38,422 nt of DNA from contig JAEZKA010000038.1 in NCBI GenBank assembly GCA_023436225.1, forward strand, positions 1-38,422, given 5' to 3'. The notes beneath the pieces were generated by a model, which was given only the letters and a program-made list of their open reading frames with translations, ran no database searches and had not been told where the DNA came from. The DNA comes from Bacillota bacterium (GTDB lineage Bacteria; Bacillota; Clostridia; Lachnospirales; Lachnospiraceae). How positions within the stretch are numbered: position 1 is the stretch's first letter; each line of letters starts with the position of its first letter. This document shows positions 15,235 to 23,483 of the stretch, piece after piece. Made by a program: the position numbers and the translations under genes.

Positions 15235-16578
15235 CTAAAAACCAAAGGGCATTTTAAAGCCGCCACGTTTTTTGCCTTTTCCCATCATACCGGAAAACTG
15301 CTTCATCATCTTCTTGGACTGTTCAAATTGCTTTACCAGGGCATTCACTTCACTGATGTCCACACCAGCTCCGGCTGCAATTCTTCTCTTACGGGAAGGA
15401 TTGAGTAAATCCGGATTAGAACGTTCTGCCTTCGTCATGGAATAGATAATTGCTTCCGTAGAGGAAAGTGCGTTGTCATCAATTTCTACACCCTTAAGCT
15501 GTTTTCCCATTCCAGGGATCATACCGAGAAGATCTGCCATACCACCCATCTTCTTCATTTGTTGCATCTGTTCCAGGAAATCATTGAAATCAAGCTCTGC
15601 TTTCTTGATTTTCTTCTCTAATTCCCTTGCTTTATCTGCATCATAATCCGCCTGAGCTTTATCGATTAATGTAAGAATATCTCCCATCCCAAGGATACGG
15701 GAGGCCATACGATCCGGGTAGAATTGCTCCAAATCCGATAGCTTCTCACCCATACCAACATAAAGAATCGGTCTTCCAGTAACAGCCCTGATGGAAAGCG
15801 CTGCACCACCTCTGGTATCACCGTCCAGTTTCGTAAGAATAACGCCGTCTATGGATAGCTTTTCATTAAACATCTCGGATACATTTACCGCATCCTGACC
15901 CGTCATAGCATCCACAACTAATATAGTCTGATGCACTGTAATATTAGCTTTAATCTCCTGCAGCTCCTCCATCATAGCTTCATCAATATGAAGACGACCT
16001 GCAGTATCTAACATAACTACGTTATAACCATTCTTCGTTGCATGCTCCATTGCTGCTTTTGCAATATTCAGAGGCTTATGCTTATCTCCCATGGAGAACA
16101 CTTCAACGCCCTGCTTGTTACCATTAATCTGTAGCTGATCAATCGCCGCAGGACGGTAAATATCACAAGCAACCAGTAAGGGTTTACGGCCCTTGGACTT
16201 CAACTTTCCGGCTAACTTTGCGACGGTAGTCGTCTTACCGGCACCCTGCAGACCACACATCATGATTACGGTAATATCACTTGCCGGTTTCATCTGTATC
16301 TCAACGGTCTGTTCGCCTAGCAACTTAACCATCTCATCATTCACAATCTTGATTACCATCTGTCCGGGAGTTAGGCTGTTTAATACATCCTGTCCGACGG
16401 CACGCTCGGTAACAGTATTGACGAAATTTTTAACAACCTTAAAGTTAACATCAGCCTCAAGTAAAGCCATCTTCACTTCTTTCAAAGCATTTTTAACATC
16501 TGCTTCAGAAAGACGACCTTTTCCTTTGAGGTTTTTAAATATGTTCTGCAATTTATCTGATAGGTTTTCAAATGCCAT
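15235..16578 (-). CDS. ffh: Signal recognition particle protein Ffh
   Basis: 447 residues. NG domain: GLQGAGKTT (G1), DTAGRLHIDEAMM (G3) and TKLDGDTRGGA (G4). The M domain from about 300 on is methionine-rich (MQQMKKMGGMADLLGMIPGMG) and binds 4.5S/6S-type SRP RNA and signal peptides. It partners with FtsY encoded at 27389. The gene starts five bases after ylxM ends. The SRP RNA gene itself was not seen in this window. Confidence 0.97.
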   Translation of the reverse strand: MAFENLSDKLQNIFKNLKGKGRLSEADVKNALKEVKMALLEADVNFKVVKNFVNTVTERAVGQDVLNSLTPGQMVIKIVNDEMVKLLGEQTVEIQMKPASDITVIMMCGLQGAGKTTTVAKLAGKLKSKGRKPLLVACDIYRPAAIDQLQINGNKQGVEVFSMGDKHKPLNIAKAAMEHATKNGYNVVMLDTAGRLHIDEAMMEELQEIKANITVHQTILVVDAMTGQDAVNVSEMFNEKLSIDGVILTKLDGDTRGGAALSIRAVTGRPILYVGMGEKLSDLEQFYPDRMASRILGMGDILTLIDKAQADYDADKARELEKKIKKAELDFNDFLEQMQQMKKMGGMADLLGMIPGMGKQLKGVEIDDNALSSTEAIIYSMTKAERSNPDLLNPSRKRRIAAGAGVDISEVNALVKQFEQSKKMMKQFSGMMGKGKKRGGFKMPFGF

Positions 16579-16583
16579 ATGAA

Positions 16584-16958
16584 TTACAGCTCCTTTAAAA
16601 TATCATCTGCCAATGTTGTTATTGTGTTAATATTAGTGATATCCTTTGTGGCTTCAGCCGTCTGAATAATATTCTTAATATCGGTAAGCTTATCTTTAAT
16701 TGATTGGAATCGGCTAACTAAGGATAGTTTTGTTTCGTATTCTTTTAATTCCTGTGTACAGCGTTTTACAATATCGTATACACCTTGCCTGCTGATACCC
16801 TGTTCTGCAGCAATTTCGCTTAAGGATAAGTCATTCAGGATATAATCCTCAAATATCTGCTTTTTATGAACACTTAATAACTCACCATAAAAATCATAGA
16901 GGATGGATAAGGTAACGATTTCATCCAATTTATCAATCTGTGTTTCATTCTGCTTCAT
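16584..16958 (-). CDS. ylxM: YlxM/p13-like helix-turn-helix protein, SRP-associated
   Basis: 124 residues from the ATG at 16958, which follows AGGTGG and a T6 run; an in-frame start at 17027 would lie upstream of the promoter's start point and is rejected. It has a sigma-70 region-4-like HTH at about 44-66 (LSLSEIAAEQGISRQGVYDIV). YlxM modulates the SRP GTPases in streptococci. It heads the ylxM-ffh-rpsP-khpA operon. Confidence 0.93.
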   Translation of the reverse strand: MKQNETQIDKLDEIVTLSILYDFYGELLSVHKKQIFEDYILNDLSLSEIAAEQGISRQGVYDIVKRCTQELKEYETKLSLVSRFQSIKDKLTDIKNIIQTAEATKDITNINTITTLADDILKEL

Positions 16959-16997
16959 AAAAAACACCACCTGTAAAGGAATTTTCTTTACAGATGG
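16959..16997 (-). promoter_or_regulatory. Dyad and T6 run at the ylxM start: 5' stem-loop, attenuator or operator
   Basis: CCACCTGTAAAG (16967-16978) and CTTTACAGATGG (16986-16997) form a 12-bp inverted repeat with one mismatch. The minus-strand 3' arm contains the AGGTGG ribosome site, and six T separate it from the ATG. The dyad starts two bases after the -10 box, so part of it may be DNA only, as an operator. Confidence 0.7.
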
Positions 16998-16998
16998 T

Positions 16999-17027
16999 AG
17001 TATAACGTTTTTAAGATGAGTTGTCAA
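16999..17027 (-). promoter_or_regulatory. Strong sigma-A promoter of ylxM-ffh
   Basis: TTGACA (17022-17027), exactly 17 bp, TATACT (16999-17004). Expected start about 16992, giving a leader of only about 35 nt. Confidence 0.85.
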
Positions 17028-17038
17028 GTATTTTTCTT

Positions 17039-17073
17039 AACACCATCAATTTATTTTTCTGAACACCATCAAT
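17039..17073. repeat. Two direct repeats upstream of the ylxM promoter
   Basis: AACACCATCAAT occurs at 17039-17050 and 17062-17073, start to start 23 bp (about two helical turns), 12 bp upstream of the -35 box. This could be a regulator binding site; no protein is known for it. Confidence 0.55.
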
Positions 17074-17109
17074 ATAATATGTAAATAATTCTTAATTGCC
17101 TATTACCAT

Positions 17110-17463
17110 TTAGAAATTCTCCTTTAAGATAGAAATGATAATATCATATTCCTGACCCAGGCTTATGAAGTCATGATTGAACAAGTTAAAATCAAGATTC
17201 TCCAACTCATTCAATAAATTGTTGCATAAAGCGTGAAGATAAATAAAACCAAGATTAGCAGCAACCCCCTTCAAGGTATGGATGCATTTTCCGGCCTCAG
17301 TAAAATCCCCCTTTTTTATAGCTTCCCGGGCAGACGAATAGCTGTTATCGTTAATGAATTTTTTACATATCGTAAGATATATATTCTCTTTACCGCCTAG
17401 TCGAGCAATGACACCATCGGTATCGATCCTGTGTTCCTTCAGTTTCAATGTTAACTGCTCCAT
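17110..17463 (-). CDS. Histidine phosphotransfer (Hpt) domain protein
   Basis: 117 residues, an all-helical single Hpt domain. The phosphorylated histidine is H62 in CIHTLKGVAANLG, the standard Hpt motif. It starts 58 bp after the hybrid kinase stop, so the pair probably forms one phosphorelay: kinase H198 to receiver D493 to Hpt H62. No output response regulator is present in the window. The ATG follows AAGGGA. Confidence 0.9.
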   Translation of the reverse strand: MEQLTLKLKEHRIDTDGVIARLGGKENIYLTICKKFINDNSYSSAREAIKKGDFTEAGKCIHTLKGVAANLGFIYLHALCNNLLNELENLDFNLFNHDFISLGQEYDIIISILKENF

Positions 17464-17521
17464 AGAATCCCTTCAATTTATAAAATTCATAATGCTTTCA
17501 ATAAACAATGAGTCAACCATC

Positions 17522-19210
17522 TTAATGCCAAATAGAATTAACGATTGAATATAATTTGTTTAGATCAATTGGTTTTGATATATGATAATTGATACCGGAT
17601 TGTATATAAGAAAAATCATTAATAAAGTTATCTGCTGTCATCGCAATAATTGTGATTTGATCTGCATCAGGATGATGGGAGGAACGTATCAAGCTGCTTG
17701 CTTCATAGCCACTGAGGTCAGGCAAATGAATATCCATTAGGATCATGTTATAATACCCTTCTTCCGATGCTTGGAAAAGCTCAACCGCAGTATTACCATT
17801 CGCAGCGGTTTCAACCTGTATATTCATACTTTTTAAATCTTCTGTTACAATCTCCAGATTGATTTCATTATCCTCTACAACCAGAACACGCATACCGGCA
17901 AAGTCATACTCTGCTTTTGGAGAACTCTCTTCTGTATCGGATACAGGAGAATCAGCTGCGATAAGAAGTAGATCAATAGTAATCTCTGTCCCTTCTCCAA
18001 CCTTACTGTTAACCAGTATCGTTCCACCCATCAGATCCACAAGTGTCTTAGTGATTGACATTCCCAAACCGCTTCCACCGAATTTAGTACCGATCATATA
18101 ATTCTCCTGATCAAAAGGTTCAAAAATTCGATTGATATAATCTTCCTCCATTCCTCTCCCGTTATCGGTGATCTGGAATCGAAAGAGGCTCCCCTTTGAT
18201 GTATACTCCAATTCCCGTACTTCTAGTGTTACCATACCACCGGAGGGAGTGAATTTAATGGAATTCGAAAGGCAGTTTCCAAGAATTTGGGTAATCCTAA
18301 GACTGTCACCCACCAGGTAATCATGAGCAGAAGGATGAATGATCAGCTTATATTCAACATTTTTGATTTCTGCCAAAGAAGATATGACAAAGGAGAACTC
18401 ATTAATGACTTTTTTCAGATAAAAAGGTTCATTAATTAAAATAAGTTTATTGCTATCTACTTTAGCCATATCAAGAATGTTATTTATTAATGAAAGTAAA
18501 CTATTCGATGAAAAATGAAGCTTTTTTAAACAGTTCATTACTTTATTGGTATCCGATATGGAATTCATAGCAATCTCGGTTATTCCGATTATATTATGAA
18601 TCGGTGTTTTTAGCTCATGACTGATATGTGACAAATACTCCTTCTTGGCTTCATTTGCTTTTTGGGATGTTTCAAGAGCTTCTAATATTGAGGTATGTGT
18701 ATTATATTCTTCTGTTTTATCTTTAATACAGGTGATATAGCGGGTAACTTTATGATTCCTCATAACAGGGTAGAGCCGAATGACTAGCCATTGCAACTGA
18801 TGGTTGGCAGGATGGTTGTACTCGAACTCTAATTCCTTAAAATTAGTCAGTTTAGAGGAGGTAAAGAGTTCTATGTATTCATCTCTTTTCTCCGGTGATA
18901 CATAATCAAATATTGTATTTTTATTCACGTGCAGTGTTATACTATTGAATCCCAAGATATTTTCAAAGTTTGGTGAGATGTATTCAAATTGATGTTCCTC
19001 TGAATTATATATAATAACGACATCATCTATACTAGAACAAAAAGTATGTAAAAGATCATCTCGATCCTCTAAATTATTATTCATAAGTTTGTATTTTATC
19101 ACTTTATACTTAACAAGAATAACAATACTAAAGCTTATTAATAACAATACTACTATGCTAATAAAAAGCCCCGATTTAATGAAATCAATTGCCCATCGTA
19201 AGTTATTCAA
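17522..19210 (-). CDS. Hybrid sensor histidine kinase (TM-PAS-HisKA-HATPase-REC)
   Basis: 562 residues. One membrane segment at about 11-34, then a PAS domain (about 50-165). HisKA has H198 in SHELKTPIHN. The ATPase domain has the N box (GNCLSNSIKF, 311-320), G1 (DNGRGM, 349-354) and G2 (GGSGLGMSI). The C-terminal receiver has E446-D447, phospho-acceptor D493 (LMDIHLPD) and K551 region SKPIDL. With only one membrane segment there is no sizeable extracellular sensor; sensing is probably by PAS. The start codon is TTG at 19210, with AAAGGG eight bases upstream. The promoter at 19269-19297 is strong. Confidence 0.93.
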   Translation of the reverse strand: MNNLRWAIDFIKSGLFISIVVLLLISFSIVILVKYKVIKYKLMNNNLEDRDDLLHTFCSSIDDVVIIYNSEEHQFEYISPNFENILGFNSITLHVNKNTIFDYVSPEKRDEYIELFTSSKLTNFKELEFEYNHPANHQLQWLVIRLYPVMRNHKVTRYITCIKDKTEEYNTHTSILEALETSQKANEAKKEYLSHISHELKTPIHNIIGITEIAMNSISDTNKVMNCLKKLHFSSNSLLSLINNILDMAKVDSNKLILINEPFYLKKVINEFSFVISSLAEIKNVEYKLIIHPSAHDYLVGDSLRITQILGNCLSNSIKFTPSGGMVTLEVRELEYTSKGSLFRFQITDNGRGMEEDYINRIFEPFDQENYMIGTKFGGSGLGMSITKTLVDLMGGTILVNSKVGEGTEITIDLLLIAADSPVSDTEESSPKAEYDFAGMRVLVVEDNEINLEIVTEDLKSMNIQVETAANGNTAVELFQASEEGYYNMILMDIHLPDLSGYEASSLIRSSHHPDADQITIIAMTADNFINDFSYIQSGINYHISKPIDLNKLYSIVNSIWH

Positions 19211-19268
19211 AATAACATCCCTTTTCTACTGTTAATAACAATAAGAAATATTTGTATAATTTAGTATA

Positions 19269-19297
19269 AATATAACAGATAAGAGATTTGATGTCAA
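19269..19297 (-). promoter_or_regulatory. Promoter of the kinase-Hpt pair
   Basis: TTGACA (19292-19297), 17 bp, TATATT (19269-19274). A leader of about 50 nt follows. Confidence 0.8.
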
Positions 19298-19351
19298 TGA
19301 TTTTTAAGCTTGTGGAAAACGATGCTCGTTTAAATAATGTGTATAATTATA

Positions 19352-19405
19352 CAAAAGGAACATGTCATGAATAACGATATCGTCTTTCATGACATGTTCC
19401 TTTTG
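19352..19405 (-). terminator. 20-bp perfect hairpin ending the transcarboxylase operon
   Basis: Arms 19352-19371 and 19386-19405 are perfectly complementary over 20 bp with a 14-nt loop. TTTTG closes the base on both strands, so it may act in both directions, but no separate long T run follows. Confidence 0.7.
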
Positions 19406-19437
19406 ATCATATATTAAAGTGAAATTTACTCGTTTGA

Positions 19438-20850
19438 TTATACTGGATAAGCTTTATTTGCTTTATCTGCAGCCGCTACGTCAACACCGGTTTTCTGAGC
19501 CTGACGGTATTTGAAAAAGTCCATAGCAACCTGAGGGAACAATGCATAGGATAATACATCCTCATCCTGCTCCTTCCAGTCTGCAATCTCAGCTTCAATC
19601 TTGTGAAGCTCAGGCTTAATCAAATCAGCCGGACGGCAGGTAATCGGTTTTTTATCTCCGATTACTTTCTTCTGTACCTCAGCATTGAAGGGCTTTACGG
19701 TCTGTCCGTATTCGCCAGCCAACAAAGCCTTAGTCTCCTTGGTAACCATCTTGTATCGTTCGCCAGCAAGTACATTCAGTACAGCCTGGGTACCAACAAT
19801 CTGGCTGGAAGGAGTAACAAGCGGGGGCTCACCAAAGTCCTTACGAACTCTCGGAACCTCTTGTAATACATCATAATATTTATCTTCCTGATTCTGCTCC
19901 TTCAGCTGAGACACCAGGTTAGAAAGCATACCGCCGGGAACCTGATATAACAGGGTCTTGATATCAACACCCATAACCTTAGGATTCAACAAACCGGTAT
20001 CTAACGCCTTATCACGAAGCGGACGGAAATAATCAGCTATCTTTGCTAAAATCTGCTGATCATAGCCGGTATCGTAAGGTGTTCCCTTAAAGGTCTCAAC
20101 CATAACCTCAGTTGCTGGTTGGCTGGTTCCCATAGCAAAAGGAGACATTGCTGTATCAATGATATCGCAGCCAGCTTCTACTGCCTTAAGGTAAGTCATA
20201 CCACCAACACCACTGGTATAGTGGGTATGCAGATCAATCGGTATGCTGACAGCTTCCTTTAATGCTCCTACCAGAACAGTTGCTTCATATGGAACGAGTA
20301 AGCCGGCCATATCCTTGATACAGATTGAGGAAGCACCCAACTCTTCAATTCTCTTTGCCATCTTTACATAATATTCTGTTGTATATGCATCTCCTAAGGT
20401 ATAGGAAATAGCAATTTGGGCATGTCCCTTTTCCTTATTAGTAGCATTTACGGCACATTCCAGGTTACGAATATCATTCAAAGCATCAAAGATACGAATA
20501 ATATCGATACCGTTAGCGATTGATTTCTGAACAAAATACGCTACTACATCGTCTGCATAATGACGATAGCCTAATATATTCTGTCCACGGAATAACATCT
20601 GTAGCTTTGTATTCTTAAAACCAGATCTGATCTTGCGAAGTCTTTCCCAAGGATCTTCCTTTAAGAAGCGTAAGGATGCGTCAAAGGTTGCACCACCCCA
20701 ACACTCTACTGCATGATAGCCTACCTTATCCATTGTTTCAAGAATAGGAAGCATCTCTTCCGTTGCCATTCTTGTAGCAATCAGGGACTGGTGAGCATCT
20801 CTTAATATGGTCTCGACTATTTTAACTGGTTTCTTAACTTGTTCTGCCAT
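19438..20850 (-). CDS. Biotin-dependent carboxyltransferase 5S-type subunit (OadA/PycB family, no biotin domain)
   Basis: 470 residues. TIM-barrel HMGL-like domain with LRDAHQSLIATRM near the start (metal D), the carbamylated-lysine motif CIKDMAG and the metal histidines in DLHTHYTSG, followed by the conserved carboxylase region (about 300-455). It transfers CO2 between carboxybiotin and pyruvate/oxaloacetate. The biotinyl domain that ends many OadA proteins is absent and is supplied by the neighbouring gene, as in transcarboxylase 5S. AGGAGG precedes the ATG. It is the last gene of a four-gene operon. Confidence 0.92.
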   Translation of the reverse strand: MAEQVKKPVKIVETILRDAHQSLIATRMATEEMLPILETMDKVGYHAVECWGGATFDASLRFLKEDPWERLRKIRSGFKNTKLQMLFRGQNILGYRHYADDVVAYFVQKSIANGIDIIRIFDALNDIRNLECAVNATNKEKGHAQIAISYTLGDAYTTEYYVKMAKRIEELGASSICIKDMAGLLVPYEATVLVGALKEAVSIPIDLHTHYTSGVGGMTYLKAVEAGCDIIDTAMSPFAMGTSQPATEVMVETFKGTPYDTGYDQQILAKIADYFRPLRDKALDTGLLNPKVMGVDIKTLLYQVPGGMLSNLVSQLKEQNQEDKYYDVLQEVPRVRKDFGEPPLVTPSSQIVGTQAVLNVLAGERYKMVTKETKALLAGEYGQTVKPFNAEVQKKVIGDKKPITCRPADLIKPELHKIEAEIADWKEQDEDVLSYALFPQVAMDFFKYRQAQKTGVDVAAADKANKAYPV

Positions 20851-20963
20851 TACTCTACCTCCTGTTAATGTTATTTCATCTGTGATTTACATAACATACC
20901 TACACTTTGTGTTTGTTTGTGCCGTGTGTTATTGCTTAACTTCAAAAGCACAACCTTTTAACA

Positions 20964-21374
20964 CTAGTTTAAAGTAGCAAGTAAGTTTCCGGCTTCTACG
21001 GTCTGACCGGCAGAAACATTAATACTTGCAACGGTTCCGTCCTGAGGACATACGATTTCATTCTCCATCTTCATAGCTTCGAGAATAAGAAGAACATCAC
21101 CCTTCTTTACTGCCTGGCCTGCAGCAGCTTTTACAGAAACAATCTTTCCGGGCATCGGGGAACTTACCTTAATACTACCGGTGCTTCCGCTTGGTGCAGC
21201 AGATGCAGCAGGTGCAGGAGTCTCAGCAGCCTTCGGTGCGGGTGCAGGTGCAGGCGCAGCAGCGGGTTTTGCAACGGGAGCTGCTACTGGTGCGGCAGAT
21301 TGAACAGTTCTAGCACCTTCTTCAACAGTTACATCATAGGTATTACCGTTTACGGTTATTGTATAATATTTCAT
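20964..21374 (-). CDS. Biotin carboxyl carrier protein (transcarboxylase 1.3S-type)
   Basis: 136 residues from the ATG at 21374, with AAGGAGG eight bases upstream; the frame to 21401 is rejected. An N-terminal segment MKYYTITVNGNTYDVTVEE is followed by a flexible Ala/Pro linker (about 27-62) and a biotinyl domain with the biotin-accepting K102 in EAMKMEN. It shuttles carboxyl groups between the 12S-type (21840) and 5S-type (19438) subunits. Confidence 0.95.
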   Translation of the reverse strand: MKYYTITVNGNTYDVTVEEGARTVQSAAPVAAPVAKPAAAPAPAPAPKAAETPAPAASAAPSGSTGSIKVSSPMPGKIVSVKAAAGQAVKKGDVLLILEAMKMENEIVCPQDGTVASINVSAGQTVEAGNLLATLN

Positions 21375-21438
21375 AATGAAATCCTCCTTGTTCATTGACA
21401 CCGTAGTGTGTCATGCTATCTACATCGCATTATAGTAT

Positions 21439-21825
21439 CTAAGCATTCTTCCATTTGCTCGCATTCGATTTACGAATGGAACGGACAACTAACCCTCCTG
21501 CCGGTACAGCATCACCCATAGAAGCATATATTGCGGCTGTAATTACGGCTACCAACTCACAATCGGAAATCAGTTCGTCCTCCTCATTGCTGACAATTTG
21601 TGAGATTTCATTGTCAACTGAACATATTTTAACCATCTGAGAAGATGTGGATTGGTTATTCAGTTTAGGTTTAATATTTACGAAATATGTGATTAGCATT
21701 ATTAACATAATCACTGCTAAAACAATTACTGCACCAAACAATGTATTTAAACTGATATAGTCACTCAGTGATGCATCACTGAGAACCATTGCCTGGCTGA
21801 TTACTTTGTACATTGCCGTACCCAT
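21439..21825 (-). CDS. OadG-like small membrane subunit of a decarboxylase/transcarboxylase
   Basis: 128 residues with one hydrophobic segment at about 26-50 (LNTLFGAVIVLAVIMLIML), then an acidic linker and a C-terminal VAVITAAIYASMG...GLVVRSIRKS stretch. This fits the gamma/delta subunit of Na+-pumping decarboxylases, which joins the carboxyltransferase to the membrane. Sequence conservation of this family is low, so context matters: it lies between the carboxyltransferase and biotin-carrier genes. GAGGTGAG precedes the ATG. Confidence 0.82.
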   Translation of the reverse strand: MGTAMYKVISQAMVLSDASLSDYISLNTLFGAVIVLAVIMLIMLITYFVNIKPKLNNQSTSSQMVKICSVDNEISQIVSNEEDELISDCELVAVITAAIYASMGDAVPAGGLVVRSIRKSNASKWKNA

Positions 21826-21839
21826 AATCTCACCTCATT

Positions 21840-23273
21840 CTATTTGGTACCATGCTTTTTAGCAGGGCGATTCTCTCTCTTGGTAAAGAGCATTTCAAAG
21901 GAATAGATTGCATGCTGGCGAATTGCCTCCGGCTCAATAATACTGTCTACATAGCCACGCTTTGCAGCAGCTTCCGCACTGGATTGAAGCTTTTCATACT
22001 CAGCTGCCTTTTCTTTCACTACCTCTGCAGCTTCTCCATCATAGATAATCTGAGCTGCAAGACCTGCCTCCATCATACCGATTTCAGCGGTTGGTAACGC
22101 ATATACCATATCGGCACCGATATGCTTCGAGTTCATGGTGATATATGCTGTACCATAGGCTTTTCCAATAATTACATTTACCTTTGGAACAGTTGCATTT
22201 GCAAAAGCATAGGTCAATTTCGCGGATGCCTTTGCAATGGTCTTCTCTTCTTCTACGGTTGCTTTATAACCATTAACCTGAGTTAAGGTTAAAACCGGAA
22301 TATTGAAGGCATCACAGAATCTTACGAAAGCACTGGCTTTCTCACAGCCGGCTGTCGTAAGTCCTCCATCAAATTTTTCGATTGCTTTACCGGAAGCATC
22401 GGTAATCTCAGTGCGGTTTGCTACTGCACCGATCGTCATACCGTTCAAACGGATGAATCCGGTAACCATTTCCTTTGCATAGCTTGCCCTTGCTTCAAAG
22501 AAATAATTATCATCGGAAAGATCCCTCAGTGCCTTAGCAGTATCTGTCAATTCTGAAGCAATCTGAGTTAACTGACGGTTCAAATCGTCATTGCATTCAT
22601 CATAAGAGGCATCATCCTCATTGTTGGAAGGCAGAATAGAGATGAGATCGCGGATTTTATTAAGGATATCCGCTTCTGCTCCAACAAAATCCACCAATCC
22701 GTTCTTTGCCTGATAGTCAGCCTGTGCGGTATCACATTTCTCCTTGTAATTTGTGGCTAAGGAGTTGGGGGAGTTTACAAATAACTTGGCATTTTTCCCC
22801 TCCATAAAAGAAAAATCACTTAAAGAAGCCATCACAGCCAGGCCACCACCACAATTACCAAAAATTGCGGTAATCTGAGGAATCAAACCGGAAGCAAGCG
22901 TCTGCTTCAGATAGATTTCACCAAAGCCGTTCAGCGCATCGGTTGCTTCCTGTAATCTAAGTCCCGTTGAATCAATTAAACCAATCACAGGAGCACCCAC
23001 CTTAAGTGCTAAATCGTAAATATGAACTATTTTCTTTGCATGCATTTCACCGATGGAACCACCCATGGAATTAGCATCTTGGCTATAAACATAAACAAGA
23101 TTCCCATCAATCACACCATATCCGGTAATAACGCCGTCAGCAGGAGCTTCCTTCTGCTGTAAATTAAAGTCTGTACTTCTTTTTGTAACGAAAGCGCCGA
23201 CTTCAACAAAACTATTGTCGTCAAGCAAAGATGTAATTCTTTCTCTTGCTGACAGTTGTGCTGTACTGCTCAT
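21840..23273 (-). CDS. Acyl-CoA carboxyltransferase subunit (MmdA/transcarboxylase 12S family)
   Basis: 477 residues, two crotonase-fold carboxyltransferase halves. The first half has VYSQDANSMGGSIGEMHAKKI and GLIDSTGLRLQEA. The second has GAVANRTEITD, a CDAFNIPVLTLTQVNGY segment and AYGTAYITMNSKHIGADMVYALPTAEIGMM. It probably handles methylmalonyl-, malonyl-, glutaconyl- or acetyl-CoA; which one cannot be settled. GGAGGG precedes the ATG. It is first in the operon with its own promoter. No beta subunit (OadB/MmdB, the sodium pump) follows. Confidence 0.92.
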   Translation of the reverse strand: MSSTAQLSARERITSLLDDNSFVEVGAFVTKRSTDFNLQQKEAPADGVITGYGVIDGNLVYVYSQDANSMGGSIGEMHAKKIVHIYDLALKVGAPVIGLIDSTGLRLQEATDALNGFGEIYLKQTLASGLIPQITAIFGNCGGGLAVMASLSDFSFMEGKNAKLFVNSPNSLATNYKEKCDTAQADYQAKNGLVDFVGAEADILNKIRDLISILPSNNEDDASYDECNDDLNRQLTQIASELTDTAKALRDLSDDNYFFEARASYAKEMVTGFIRLNGMTIGAVANRTEITDASGKAIEKFDGGLTTAGCEKASAFVRFCDAFNIPVLTLTQVNGYKATVEEEKTIAKASAKLTYAFANATVPKVNVIIGKAYGTAYITMNSKHIGADMVYALPTAEIGMMEAGLAAQIIYDGEAAEVVKEKAAEYEKLQSSAEAAAKRGYVDSIIEPEAIRQHAIYSFEMLFTKRENRPAKKHGTK

Positions 23274-23334
23274 TTTCAGCCCTCCATTTTTTCTATTGTT
23301 AATTTATAATCAATTCTCTGCCGATTTTAATTGT

Positions 23335-23363
23335 ATTATATTTACCTGGAAAAGGCAAGACAA
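23335..23363 (-). promoter_or_regulatory. Promoter of the transcarboxylase operon
   Basis: TTGTCT (23358-23363), 17 bp, TATAAT (23335-23340). The leader to the ATG is about 55 nt. Confidence 0.65.
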
Positions 23364-23451
23364 ATTCGAAAAAACCGGTGTGTTAAACCATAAATATGGG
23401 AATTTTCCTTTTATGTTGGTTTATACCAGCTGTGTATTTCATACTCAGTGA

Positions 23452-23465
23452 CGTAGGCACCTACG
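23452..23465. promoter_or_regulatory. Perfect 14-bp inverted repeat upstream of the transcarboxylase promoter
   Basis: CGTAGG-CA-CCTACG. The loop is too short for an RNA hairpin, so a protein-binding site is possible. It lies about 90 bp upstream of the -35 box, just after the recX stop. Confidence 0.35.
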
Positions 23466-23483
23466 ATAAGGATTAATTGTATT

